Positions 9,108-17,120 of a stretch of 64,000 nt of DNA are shown here, piece by piece (positions within the stretch are counted from its first letter, which is position 1; every line of letters starts with the position of its first letter). The notes under the pieces are model-generated. The model had not been told where the DNA came from. It worked only from the letters and a program-made list of their open reading frames with translations, and made no database searches. Both the position numbers and the translations under genes were made by a program. The stretch is from [Clostridium] celerecrescens 18A (GTDB taxonomy: Bacteria > Bacillota > Clostridia > Lachnospirales > Lachnospiraceae), in NCBI RefSeq assembly GCF_002797975.1, contig NZ_PGET01000001.1, positions 4,142,001 to 4,206,000 on the forward strand, written 5' to 3'.

Positions 9108-9306
9108 TTATCCACCATATGAATTGTGGATAATGTGGATAATGTGGAAACCAGGTATACATAAATAGAATTTCTCCTCCGAATCATGTCGATTTGCTGA
9201 TAAAACCGAGATTTTTTAAATTGTTAGACTATAAATTATGTAAATTAAAAAATCCACATAGCTTCTTAACATAAAATGTTGAAAACTATGTGGATAATGT
9301 GGATAA
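9108..9306. promoter_or_regulatory. Cluster of DnaA boxes upstream of dnaD-dnaC
   Basis: Four perfect DnaA boxes (TTATCCACA, read on the minus strand) sit at 9125-9133, 9134-9142, 9289-9297 and 9298-9306, as two head-to-tail pairs. A near match, TTATCCACC, is at 9108-9116, and further partial matches are near 9143 and 9253. The roughly 145 bases between the pairs are very A+T-rich. The region lies between the murC stop and dnaD. Likely roles are DnaA-dependent control of the primosome operon or DnaA titration; an origin is possible but unsupported. Confidence 0.75.
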
Positions 9307-10686
9307 CTATAAGCCTAAAAGCTTTTCTCCCACTTTTACGATATCTCCGGCCCCCATAGTTATCAACAAATCACCGTGTATACAATTTTCTAAAATAAAT
9401 GTCTCAATCTCATCAAACGATGAAAAATAATGGGCTTTAACGCCTCTTTGTTCGATTCTCTCTGCAATATCCCTGGAACTGATTCCTAAATCATCCGCTT
9501 CACGGGCCGCATAGATGTCCGCCAGAATCACCTCATCCGCCAGAGACAGTGCCTCTGCAAAATCATCCAGAAATGCTTTTGTCCTGGTATACGTATGAGG
9601 CTGGAATGCCACCCACAGCTTTTTATGGGGATAATGCTTTGCCGTTTCCAGAGTTGCCCTGATTTCCTGGGGATGGTGAGCATAATCATCAATAATGGTA
9701 ATGCCAGACAGTTCTCCCTTTTTTTCAAAACGCCGGTTAGTGCCTGTAAAACGCTTCAGGCCTTTTTTAATCAGCTCCAAACCGATTCCCAGCTCCGTAC
9801 AAACGGCTGCAGCTGCCAGGGAATTATACACATTATGCTCTCCCGGAACTCCAAGAGTTACGGTTTCCACAATATTTCCGTCCACCTTTAAATCATAAGT
9901 AGCCCTTGCTAAATCGTCAAAACGGATGGCTTCGGCCTGATATCTGCTTCCCGGTTCCTTTCCATATGTAATCACATTACATGGAAGTCCCTGGGTAATC
10001 TCCTCCCTGCTCTCTATGTCATTGTTTATCACCAGGGAGCCGTTTGGGGGAAGCTTTTCGGCAAACAAGCGAAAAGAGTGGCGGATATCCTTAATATCTT
10101 TAAAGAAATCCAGATGATCTGCCTCTATATTCAGGATCACCTCCATGGTAGGGAAAAAAGACAGAAAGCTATTGGTATATTCGCAGGCTTCTGTTACAAA
10201 CAGACTTGGGCCTCCTACCCGGATATTGCCGCCAATGGAGTTTAAGATTCCGCCTACCGATATGGTGGGGTCTGTCTCAGCTGCCAAAAGAATCTCAGTG
10301 ATCATAGATGTGGTGGTTGTCTTTCCGTGGGTTCCTGATACGGCTATGGAATTTTCATAATTTTTCATCATCTGTCCAAGGAGTTCTGCTCGGCTTAGTA
10401 TGGGAAGCCCTTTTTCTTTAGCCCTTGCAAATTCCGGATTATCGGAATGGACCGCAGCGGTATAGACAACCACGTCAATTCCTTCTCTAATATTTTCTGC
10501 CCGCTGTCCATATGCGATCGCTGCACCCTTTGTCTCTAAATGGCGTGTCAGCTCTGATTTTTGGGAATCTGACCCAGTAACGGTAAATCCCTCGTCAATG
10601 AGAATTTCCGCCAAACCGCTCATGCTGATTCCGCCTATTCCAATAAAATGAATTGCCTCTGGTTTATGAAAATCAATTTGATACAT
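9307..10686 (-). CDS. murC: UDP-N-acetylmuramate--L-alanine ligase
   Basis: A 459-residue Mur ligase that adds the first amino acid to UDP-MurNAc in the cytoplasm. The N-terminus IHFIGIGGISMSGLAEIL is the MurC UDP-binding glycine motif, SGTHGKTTTT (about 117-126) is the ATP loop, and TNRRFEKKG and DDYAHHPQEI are conserved MurC stretches. Length is standard. It is a lone cell-wall gene here; the stop codon abuts the last DnaA box. Confidence 0.96.
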   Translation of the reverse strand: MYQIDFHKPEAIHFIGIGGISMSGLAEILIDEGFTVTGSDSQKSELTRHLETKGAAIAYGQRAENIREGIDVVVYTAAVHSDNPEFARAKEKGLPILSRAELLGQMMKNYENSIAVSGTHGKTTTTSMITEILLAAETDPTISVGGILNSIGGNIRVGGPSLFVTEACEYTNSFLSFFPTMEVILNIEADHLDFFKDIKDIRHSFRLFAEKLPPNGSLVINNDIESREEITQGLPCNVITYGKEPGSRYQAEAIRFDDLARATYDLKVDGNIVETVTLGVPGEHNVYNSLAAAAVCTELGIGLELIKKGLKRFTGTNRRFEKKGELSGITIIDDYAHHPQEIRATLETAKHYPHKKLWVAFQPHTYTRTKAFLDDFAEALSLADEVILADIYAAREADDLGISSRDIAERIEQRGVKAHYFSSFDEIETFILENCIHGDLLITMGAGDIVKVGEKLLGL

Positions 10687-10796
10687 GCTTTTTCCATCCT
10701 TAATTTTGTTTTCTGTAATAATGAATGCCTTCCTTTACTGTGTCCTTTCTTATTATATAAGAAAGCACAGAGAAAATCTACAATTTAATTATAATC

Positions 10797-10842
10797 AAAA
10801 AATATGCACCTTACAGATTTTATGTTCTGTAAAGTGCATTTT
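10797..10842 (-). terminator. Terminator downstream of the SWQG-repeat protein gene
   Basis: ATGCAC-CTTACAGA pairs with TCTGTAA-AGTGCAT around TTTTATGT, followed on the minus strand by ATATTTTTT. It ends the gene whose stop codon is at 10855. Confidence 0.7.
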
Positions 10843-10854
10843 ATGACACAGTCC

Positions 10855-11739
10855 TTATGATCCCAAGGCAATCTTTGGCATCTCTTCCACCATGTTGCCG
10901 CTGCTTACCTGCGGCATTCCTATTGCAGATACCATCAGATAAAGCATCTCCTTATAGCTTCGGAAAGGCTGCTCCACCCTGCCTTCCCGCCAGTAAATAA
11001 TACCCTGCCATGTAGAATGTTCACGAAACATGACTTTTATTGAAAAAGTTGCAGTTTGCCCGCCTCTTCTGCACATGGAACAGGCTTCATTGGAAATCAG
11101 ACGTCCATACTTGACTCCATACTTTGGAATTTTTTCCTTAGAAGCCCTAATATCCATAAAACTTCCCAGGGTTCCTGCCAGATCAGCCAGAACATCGTGC
11201 CTTTCTGTCAGGTCAGCAGGAATATTTTGATAATTTCCCATGATCCGTCCGGATTCATAATCATCAATGGCCACATGAAAGGAATTCATTGGTTCCCCTT
11301 CTTGTCCCATCAGGAAGTCACCTCTTAACATTTTGTTCATTAAGAGTATTAATTGAAGCATGCTTTCAAATGACTCCTGCCTGTCTCCATCCTCCCAATG
11401 GATTAACCCCTGCCAGCTGGCATGGTAACGATACTGTACATATATGCGGAAGGTACTACGTTTTCCCTTTCGTTCTTTCTCTTTGCTGATCCGCGTCACA
11501 AAATCTGGAGGATTTGTCCCGGGAAAGTGACGCATTTGAAATGTCTGTTTTGGACAACTCATGGAATCAAATATACGGTCCATATTTAAAATCATCTCCA
11601 GCATACTGCCGTATTGGATCCCCTGAGAATCATCACAATGAAACATAACCCCCTTAACGCTCCAATTGTCGCATTCATCCACTGCTACAGTGATATACCG
11701 GTCGGTACCGCGAACTACACTCACTCTTCCTTTTGTCAT
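10855..11739 (-). CDS. Uncharacterised three-repeat SWQG protein (Lachnospiraceae type)
   Basis: A soluble protein of about 294 residues that I cannot name. It contains three diverged copies of a roughly 43-residue unit, at about 15-58, 97-138 and 232-274. The unit has the form F-x-I-x-V-x-F-R, then H-x-S-WQG-x-I-x-W, about eight residues, F-x-S, and a hydrophobic helix ML-x-L-I. The first copy reads DNWSVKGVMFH instead of SWQG. A Cys pair (CSMC) precedes the third copy. No signal peptide or membrane segment is seen. Start ATG 11739 is preferred for GGTGGA five bases upstream; ATG 11754 is possible. It is monocistronic, with its own terminator. Confidence 0.7.
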   Translation of the reverse strand: MTKGRVSVVRGTDRYITVAVDECDNWSVKGVMFHCDDSQGIQYGSMLEMILNMDRIFDSMSCPKQTFQMRHFPGTNPPDFVTRISKEKERKGKRSTFRIYVQYRYHASWQGLIHWEDGDRQESFESMLQLILLMNKMLRGDFLMGQEGEPMNSFHVAIDDYESGRIMGNYQNIPADLTERHDVLADLAGTLGSFMDIRASKEKIPKYGVKYGRLISNEACSMCRRGGQTATFSIKVMFREHSTWQGIIYWREGRVEQPFRSYKEMLYLMVSAIGMPQVSSGNMVEEMPKIALGS

Positions 11740-11970
11740 AATTTCCACCATCATCCTTGTGTTATGATATAATTATAAATAAAGGCGGTTACATTTTGGT
11801 CACATTTTCCATTTATATAACGATTGTAACCTGCCTTTTATGGAATACTTTTGCTATCGTATAAAAAAGAAAGCTTATTCAGGATGCTTATTACAAAACA
11901 CCTGAACAAGCTCAAAAGTAGCTCTTAAATGCATGAAGCTAAGCTGCGGCACCGTAAAATTACATGGTCT

Positions 11971-12477
11971 TTATTTATCCGACTGGAAACGCCCGAATAT
12001 TACATGCCTATAATTGTTCAGCACACCAAGCAGTATGTTGCCAAGGATTCCAATTACAAGAATTTCTCCTATCCCCACTGTCAGCATCGCATACCAGATA
12101 AAATCCTCTGAGCCGTAAGCGTACCGCAGAACCCATGGGATGATAATGGTATTTGCCAAAATCGGCGGAAGGCATACCAGCCACCTGTTTTTCCGAAGCT
12201 TATAGGAACCGATAGCTCCGATCAGGGTTGCAAGACTTCCTAATATCACATCCAGGGTTGCAGCTCCGCATAATAAATTTGACAGGAAGCAGCCAATGAA
12301 CAGTCCAGGAATTGCTGCCGGAGTAAAAAATGGCAGAATACAGAGGATCTCTGAAATTCTAAACTGGATGGGGCCGAAGCTGATTGGTGCGAAAACCATG
12401 GTCAGCACAGTGTAGACTGCAGCAATCGCCGCTGAAAAAACCATAAAATAGGTTTTTTCTGAAGTTTTGTAATGCAT
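11971..12477 (-). CDS. queT: QueT-family queuosine precursor (preQ1) transporter
   Basis: About 168 residues with five or six membrane segments. The N-terminal region AVYTVLTMVFAPISFGPIQF is characteristic of the QueT family, predicted importers of queuosine precursors, probably the S component of an ECF transporter. The ECF ATPases and T protein are not nearby and would be shared. ATG 12477 is eight bases after AGGAG; the in-frame ATG at 12483 is only two bases from it and unlikely. A structured leader lies immediately upstream. Confidence 0.85.
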   Translation of the reverse strand: MHYKTSEKTYFMVFSAAIAAVYTVLTMVFAPISFGPIQFRISEILCILPFFTPAAIPGLFIGCFLSNLLCGAATLDVILGSLATLIGAIGSYKLRKNRWLVCLPPILANTIIIPWVLRYAYGSEDFIWYAMLTVGIGEILVIGILGNILLGVLNNYRHVIFGRFQSDK

Positions 12478-12485
12478 ATTCATTT

Positions 12486-12582
12486 CTCCTTTAGTTTTGT
12501 TTTAGGTGTGGAAGGTCTCGAACACACCGGTCGTTGAATGCAGTGGGCCTTGATATGTAGGAAAATCAAGGGGTCTGCGACC
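12486..12582 (-). promoter_or_regulatory. Structured leader of queT; candidate preQ1-class riboswitch
   Basis: Read on the minus strand there are three features: GGTCG (12578-12582) pairing with CGACC (12529-12533); within it CCTTGAT paired with ATCAAGG (12548-12554 with 12565-12571); and then GGTGTG (12523-12528) with CACACC (12505-12510) closing a 12-base loop. An A-rich tail, ACAAAACTAAAAGGAG, follows and contains the SD. A short hairpin plus an A-rich tail reaching the SD is the layout of preQ1-I aptamers and fits the gene. The exact consensus was not confirmed. Confidence 0.45.
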
Positions 12583-12714
12583 TTATTGCATAAAAAAGTG
12601 TAGCACAAAATACGTTAAAAGGCAAGTAATGACCCAAAATTTGTAACGGAAATTGTCCATTTTGCGAAGAATGTATTGAAGCAATTATGGATGATATAAA
12701 AAAGTTAAATTATA

Positions 12715-12743
12715 TTGACATATTTTAATTTAAGGCATATGAT
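12715..12743 (+). promoter_or_regulatory. Promoter of the ars operon
   Basis: TTGACA (12715-12720), a 17-base spacer and TATGAT (12738-12743): a near-perfect sigma-A promoter 35 bases before the arsR start. Confidence 0.8.
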
Positions 12744-12748
12744 AATAT

Positions 12749-12764
12749 ATAGAAAATATTCTAT
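12749..12764 (+). promoter_or_regulatory. Candidate ArsR operator O1
   Basis: Perfect inverted repeat ATAGAA-N4-TTCTAT directly after the -10 box, covering the transcription start. Binding here would block initiation; this is the expected place for ArsR autorepression. Confidence 0.6.
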
Positions 12765-12777
12765 GTGAGGTTGTACT

Positions 12778-13095
12778 ATGGAAGAAAAATACATTCAGAA
12801 CGCTAAAGTTCTAAAGGCGTTGTCCGATCCAAAACGATTACGCATTGTTGATATGCTTTCTTGCGGAGAGCTTTGTGCCTGCAAGATTTTAGAAAAGTTT
12901 CATATCACCCAACCGACCCTATCCCATGATATGAGAGTCTTAATAGACTCTGGTTTGGTAAAAGCAAGGCCGGAAGGCAAATGGATATATTATTCATTAA
13001 ATGAGGAACGCCTAAACGCTTTTTATCAGCAGTTAGGAGAGATATTCACTTCAGACCCTGATTGCATATGCTATCGTAAAGGTGGTGATATATAG
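12778..13095 (+). CDS. arsR: ArsR-family arsenite-responsive repressor
   Basis: A 105-residue winged-helix protein. The metal-site motif ELCACKIL (ELCxC-type, residues about 31-38) in the recognition-helix region is the As(III)/Sb(III) sensor of ArsR. An extra pair of Cys sits at the C-terminus (DCICY). It would release the operator when arsenite binds. It is the first gene of arsR-acr3-arsD-arsA-arsC. The start follows GTGAGG. Base composition is more A+T-rich than in neighbouring housekeeping genes, consistent with acquisition of the operon, but no mobility gene is present. Confidence 0.93.
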   Translation: MEEKYIQNAKVLKALSDPKRLRIVDMLSCGELCACKILEKFHITQPTLSHDMRVLIDSGLVKARPEGKWIYYSLNEERLNAFYQQLGEIFTSDPDCICYRKGGDI

Positions 13096-13171
13096 ATGCA
13101 TTACTGTCACCGCACTGTCGGTGTCATATTCCCTAGTGGAAATTTGGCACCGATAAAAAAATTGTCGTAAT

Positions 13172-13187
13172 ATAGAAAAAATTCAAT
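13172..13187 (+). promoter_or_regulatory. Degenerate second ArsR-like site before acr3
   Basis: ATAGAA-N4-TTCAAT, same half-site and spacing as the site at 12749 with one mismatch, 20 bases before the acr3 start. It may be an internal operator; no clear -35/-10 pair is seen with it. Confidence 0.35.
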
Positions 13188-13206
13188 ATGACAGGAGCAT
13201 AATTAT

Positions 13207-14277
13207 ATGAAATCTGAAAAACAAACAGATATAGGCTTTTTTCAAAAATATCTTACCGTATGGGTTATTCTCTGTATGGTGATAGGCGTATTAACAGGAA
13301 AGTTTCTGCCAGCTATTCCCGCCTTTATGAATCAGTTTGAGTATGCAAAAGTTTCTATACCCATGGCCATTTTAATCTGGCTAATGATTTACCCTATGAT
13401 GATGAAAGTAGATTTTCAAAGTATTAAAAATGTTGGCAAAAATCCCAAAGGACTGTTTGTCACATGGGTTACTAACTGGTTTATTAAGCCATTTACCATG
13501 TATGCAATCGCTTCACTGTTTTTCTTTGTGATTTTCAGAGCATTCATCTCGCCGGATTTGGCAACGGAATATCTGGCAGGCGCAGTACTTTTAGGAGCTG
13601 CGCCTTGTACTGCGATGGTTTTTGTGTGGAGCAGTTTAACGAAAGGGAATCCCGCTTATACCGTGGTACAGGTAGCAACCAACGACCTTATTATTTTAGT
13701 AGCCTTTGTTCCTATTGTAAAATTCTTGCTTGGCGTTTCCAATGTCGCTGTGCCGTGGGATACACTGATTTTATCAGTGGTGCTGTTTGTTGTAATTCCA
13801 CTGGCAGGTGGAATGCTGACTCGAACATTGGTAATTAAAAAGAAAGGTTCCGTTTATTTCGACAATACATTTATCAAAAAATTTGATGGCGTTACAATGG
13901 TGGGACTATTATTAACATTGATACTGGTTTTTGCATTTCAAGGCGAAACCATAATCCGCAATCCTCTCCACATTGTTTTAATCGCTGTTCCTCTGATTAT
14001 TCAGACGTTCCTTATTTTCTTTATCGCTTACTTTGCCGCCCGACTGCTGAAACTGCCCTACTCCATTTCCGCACCAGCCGGTATGATCGGCGCATCTAAC
14101 TTCTTTGAACTCGCTGTTGCTGTGGCAATCGCCCTGTTCGGCACCAGCTCTGCCGCTGCGCTTGCTACTACCGTTGGGGTCTTGACCGAAGTGCCCGTCA
14201 TGTTAATATTAGTAAAAATAGCAAACAGTACACAAACATGGTTTCCAAAGGAGAAAAGAAACAGAGACTCCCAGTGA
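13207..14277 (+). CDS. acr3: Arsenite efflux transporter, ACR3 family
   Basis: A 356-residue membrane protein with about ten helices. The GAAPCTAMVFVWS stretch (about residues 136-148) contains the conserved Cys needed for arsenite transport in ACR3 proteins. It extrudes As(III) across the cytoplasmic membrane, here probably boosted by the ArsA ATPase encoded two genes on. It follows arsR after a 111-base gap holding an inverted repeat. Often labelled arsB, but the sequence is of the ACR3/BASS type, not ArsB. Confidence 0.93.
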   Translation: MKSEKQTDIGFFQKYLTVWVILCMVIGVLTGKFLPAIPAFMNQFEYAKVSIPMAILIWLMIYPMMMKVDFQSIKNVGKNPKGLFVTWVTNWFIKPFTMYAIASLFFFVIFRAFISPDLATEYLAGAVLLGAAPCTAMVFVWSSLTKGNPAYTVVQVATNDLIILVAFVPIVKFLLGVSNVAVPWDTLILSVVLFVVIPLAGGMLTRTLVIKKKGSVYFDNTFIKKFDGVTMVGLLLTLILVFAFQGETIIRNPLHIVLIAVPLIIQTFLIFFIAYFAARLLKLPYSISAPAGMIGASNFFELAVAVAIALFGTSSAAALATTVGVLTEVPVMLILVKIANSTQTWFPKEKRNRDSQ

Positions 14278-14365
14278 TAGACTCTCCTGCACGCTGCCTG
14301 TTAATCCGGAACGCTTCTTCACGAGACGCGATTCTAAAATAAATTCAATGAAAGAAGGTAACTTT

Positions 14366-14743
14366 ATGAAAACAATGCAAATTTTTGAACCTGCTATGTG
14401 CTGCTCGACTGGACTTTGCGGAGTAGGGGTTGACCCCGAACTGCTTCGTATCTCTACTGTACTTGATACGTTGAAAAAGCATGGCGTAACCGTTGATCGT
14501 TTTAATCTTAACAGTGCACCAATGGAGTTTGTGAATAATAAGGCGGTGAATGACTTCATCAACGAAAAAGGGCCAGACGAATTGCCCGTTACCGTGATGG
14601 ACGGAAAAATCGTTTTGACCGGCAAATACCCCACAAATGCGGAATTTACAGAGTGGTTGGGCCTGCCTGCCAATCTGCTGGGAAAACCAGCGGAAAAAGC
14701 GCAGGGAAACGAAGGCTGCTGCTGCAAAGGAGGCTGCTGCTAA
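14366..14743 (+). CDS. arsD: Arsenite metallochaperone ArsD
   Basis: About 125 residues, a thioredoxin-like fold. The N-terminal CCSTGLCG (vicinal Cys and a third Cys at about 12, 13 and 18) is the As(III)-binding site that hands arsenite to ArsA. A second Cys cluster, GCCCKGGCC, ends the protein, as in many ArsD proteins. Start ATG 14366 follows AGAAGG by seven bases; an ATG at 14348 overlaps the SD and is rejected. The stop codon is one base before the arsA GTG start, so the pair is coupled. Confidence 0.93.
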   Translation: MKTMQIFEPAMCCSTGLCGVGVDPELLRISTVLDTLKKHGVTVDRFNLNSAPMEFVNNKAVNDFINEKGPDELPVTVMDGKIVLTGKYPTNAEFTEWLGLPANLLGKPAEKAQGNEGCCCKGGCC

Positions 14744-14744
14744 A

Positions 14745-16481
14745 GTGAATTTATTTGACCCTTGTACTATCAAGCTTACAAAGTATCTCTTCTATACAGG
14801 CAAGGGCGGCGTGGGAAAAACCAGCGTTGCCTGCGCCACCGCTGTATCACTGGCAGACAACGGAAAACGAGTGATGTTAATCAGTACCGACCCGGCATCT
14901 AATTTGCAGGACGTCTTTTCCATGGAGTTAACAAATAAGGGGACTCCGATTCCCGACGTGCCTAATTTGGTAGTGGCGAATCTCGACCCAATTAAGGCGG
15001 CTGCTGAATATCGGGAAAGCGTCATTGCCCCCTTTCGCGGCAAACTTCCTGGAGCGGTTCTCGCCAACATGGAGGAACAGCTTTCTGGCTCCTGCACCGT
15101 GGAGATTGCGGCGTTTAATGAATTTTCAAATTTTATCACAGATGATAAGATACAGCAGGAATATGACCATATTATTTTTGACACCGCACCCACGGGCCAC
15201 ACTCTGCGCATGCTCCAGCTCCCGTCCGCATGGAGTAACTTTATCAGCGAGAGCACTCATGGTGCGTCCTGTTTGGGTCAGCTTTCCGGTTTGGAAAGCA
15301 AAAAGGCGATTTACAAGCAGGCTGTGGAAACTCTGGCAGATGGGAACCTGACCACATTAATCCTTGTTACACGCCCCGAGACAGCACCGTTTAAAGAAGC
15401 AGCACGGGCTTTTGGAGAACTTTCTTCACTAGGGGTTCTCAATCAAATGCTGGTTATCAATGGTGTACTGACGGAACACAGCGACTCACTTTCTTCCAAC
15501 CTGTATGAGAAGCAGCAGACCGCACTTCATGCAATGCCGGAAAGTCTGCAAACGCTTCCGCTCCATATGGTGCCCTTACGTGCCTATAACGTCACAGGAC
15601 TTGAAAATGTGCGTGCCTTACTGAATACTGACTATGTAACTGTACACAATGAAACGCTGAACTCAGTTCATGTTCCTGCGTTAAATCATGTGATCGACGA
15701 ACTGGCAGCAAGCGGCAAGCGCGTTATTTTCACGATGGGCAAAGGCGGCGTTGGAAAAACTACTGTTGCCGCGGCTGTGGCGTTGGGCCTTGCAAAGCGT
15801 GGGAAAAAAGTTCATCTTACAACAACCGACCCCGCCGCACATCTGAAATTTGTACTGGACGAAAACTTCGGCGTTTCTATGAGCCATATCGATGAAGCCG
15901 AAGAACTGAAAAAATACCAGTCTGAAGTGCTTCATAAAGCTCGTTCGTCTGGTATGAGCGATGGGGATATTGCCTATGTTGAGGAAGATTTGCGTTCTCC
16001 CTGTACACAGGAAATTGCTGTGTTTCGTGCCTTTGCAGAAATAGTAGATAAAGCTGACAATCAGGTAGTTGTAATTGATACAGCACCTACCGGTCATACC
16101 CTGCTTTTGCTGGAATCCACTCAAAGTTACAATCATGAGATTCAGCGAACAAAAGGTGAAATCCCCGAATCAGTGAAGAAGCTTCTGCCAAGGCTGAAGT
16201 CTGATGAAACCGAAGTTCTAATTGTGACCCTGCCCGAAGCGACACCTGTTTATGAGGCATTGCGTTTGGAAGACGATCTGAAGCGGGCAGGTATATCCGC
16301 TCAGTGGTGGATTATTAATCAATCCCTGTACGGTACGGATACCACCAATCCCATGTTGGCAGCAAAGGCAGCAAATGAGGTCGAATGGCTTAATCGTGTT
16401 GATAAACATGCTGGCGGTAAATTTGCATTAATTGGATGGAGTGCTGATGAAATCAAAGGTGACCGTTTGTTAATGCTTTGA
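14745..16481 (+). CDS. arsA: Arsenite-translocating ATPase ArsA
   Basis: About 578 residues, made of two homologous halves, each with a deviant Walker A (GKGGVGKTS, then GKGGVGKTT) and the signature DTAPTGHT. Cys in GSCTVEIAAF, GASCLGQL and SPCTQEIAVF match the metalloid-binding Cys of ArsA. It receives As(III) from ArsD and drives the efflux pump. GTG 14745 is chosen, 11 bases after AAGGAGG; the frame runs back to 14637 inside arsD, giving a low-complexity Ala-rich extension that is an overlap artefact. Confidence 0.95.
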   Translation: MNLFDPCTIKLTKYLFYTGKGGVGKTSVACATAVSLADNGKRVMLISTDPASNLQDVFSMELTNKGTPIPDVPNLVVANLDPIKAAAEYRESVIAPFRGKLPGAVLANMEEQLSGSCTVEIAAFNEFSNFITDDKIQQEYDHIIFDTAPTGHTLRMLQLPSAWSNFISESTHGASCLGQLSGLESKKAIYKQAVETLADGNLTTLILVTRPETAPFKEAARAFGELSSLGVLNQMLVINGVLTEHSDSLSSNLYEKQQTALHAMPESLQTLPLHMVPLRAYNVTGLENVRALLNTDYVTVHNETLNSVHVPALNHVIDELAASGKRVIFTMGKGGVGKTTVAAAVALGLAKRGKKVHLTTTDPAAHLKFVLDENFGVSMSHIDEAEELKKYQSEVLHKARSSGMSDGDIAYVEEDLRSPCTQEIAVFRAFAEIVDKADNQVVVIDTAPTGHTLLLLESTQSYNHEIQRTKGEIPESVKKLLPRLKSDETEVLIVTLPEATPVYEALRLEDDLKRAGISAQWWIINQSLYGTDTTNPMLAAKAANEVEWLNRVDKHAGGKFALIGWSADEIKGDRLLML

Positions 16482-16494
16482 AAGGACGGATGAT

Positions 16495-16887
16495 ATGGTA
16501 AAGGCAGCATTTATTTGTGTTCATAATTCTTGCCGCAGTCAAATTGCAGAGGCATTAGGCCGCCATCTTGCAGGTGATGTTATGGAGTGCTATTCGGCAG
16601 GGACAGAAACCAAGCCTCAAATCAACCAGGACGCAGTGCGCCTAATGAAACAGCTTTACAATATTGATATGGAGGCAATGCAATATAGCAAACTCTTATC
16701 AGAAATTCCGCCCGTGGATATTGTGGTGACGATGGGATGCAACGTACAATGCCCATTCCTGCCATGTAAGCGTCGTGAGGATTGGGGACTAAGCGACCCA
16801 ACAGGCAAGAGCGATCAGGATTTTATCGAAACAATCTGTGTTATTGAATCAAAAATCAGAGATTTGGCAAATGAATTAAGACGATAG
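16495..16887 (+). CDS. arsC: Arsenate reductase, thioredoxin-coupled low-molecular-weight phosphatase type
   Basis: A 130-residue protein. CVHNSCRSQ (residues 8-16) is the C-x5-R phosphatase loop with the nucleophilic Cys. The redox pair lies in GCNVQCPFLPC, and DWGLSDPTG supplies the general acid Asp. It reduces As(V) to As(III), which ArsD, ArsA and Acr3 then export. Last gene of the operon, followed by a strong terminator. Confidence 0.94.
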   Translation: MVKAAFICVHNSCRSQIAEALGRHLAGDVMECYSAGTETKPQINQDAVRLMKQLYNIDMEAMQYSKLLSEIPPVDIVVTMGCNVQCPFLPCKRREDWGLSDPTGKSDQDFIETICVIESKIRDLANELRR

Positions 16888-16889
16888 GT

Positions 16890-16925
16890 AATACCGCCGT
16901 TGACTATAATCAACGGCGGTATTTA
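16890..16925 (+). terminator. Terminator of the ars operon
   Basis: AATACCGCCGTTGA and TCAACGGCGGTATT form a perfect 14-bp stem around a six-base loop, three bases after the arsC stop. Confidence 0.85.
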
Positions 16926-17050
16926 ACGTATATTAAATAAGAAAAGGCATTAAACCCGTAAATACTTTTCTGCCGGGACCAGCCTTACTGATGATATCAA
17001 GTAATCTTTATTGTCTAATGACAATTTGCATCATATCGTAGAAAAGGAAT

Positions 17051-17079
17051 TAGACATTTTTCCCAACATAAAGTATACT
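17051..17079 (+). promoter_or_regulatory. Promoter of the first chemoreceptor gene
   Basis: TAGACA (17051-17056), 17-base spacer, TATACT (17074-17079). A seven-base hairpin (AATTCGC with GCGAATT) follows in the short leader. No sigma-D-type (TAAA/GCCGATAA) motif was found. Confidence 0.55.
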
Positions 17080-17120
17080 TAAATTCGCAGCCTTAAGCGA
17101 ATTACAAAGGAGAAGTGATT

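Noticed and set aside
9022..9306. Chromosomal replication origin at the DnaA-box cluster
   Set aside because: No dnaA, dnaN, gyrB or rpmH nearby and murC/dnaD is not an origin context; regulation or titration explains the boxes with fewer assumptions.
12484..12777. Mobile-element boundary of the ars operon
   Set aside because: No terminal repeats, integrase, transposase or tRNA attachment site at either end.
14637..14744. Ala-rich N-terminus of ArsA overlapping arsD
   Set aside because: It is the arsD 3' end in another frame; GTG 14745 has a proper SD and gives the normal ArsA length.
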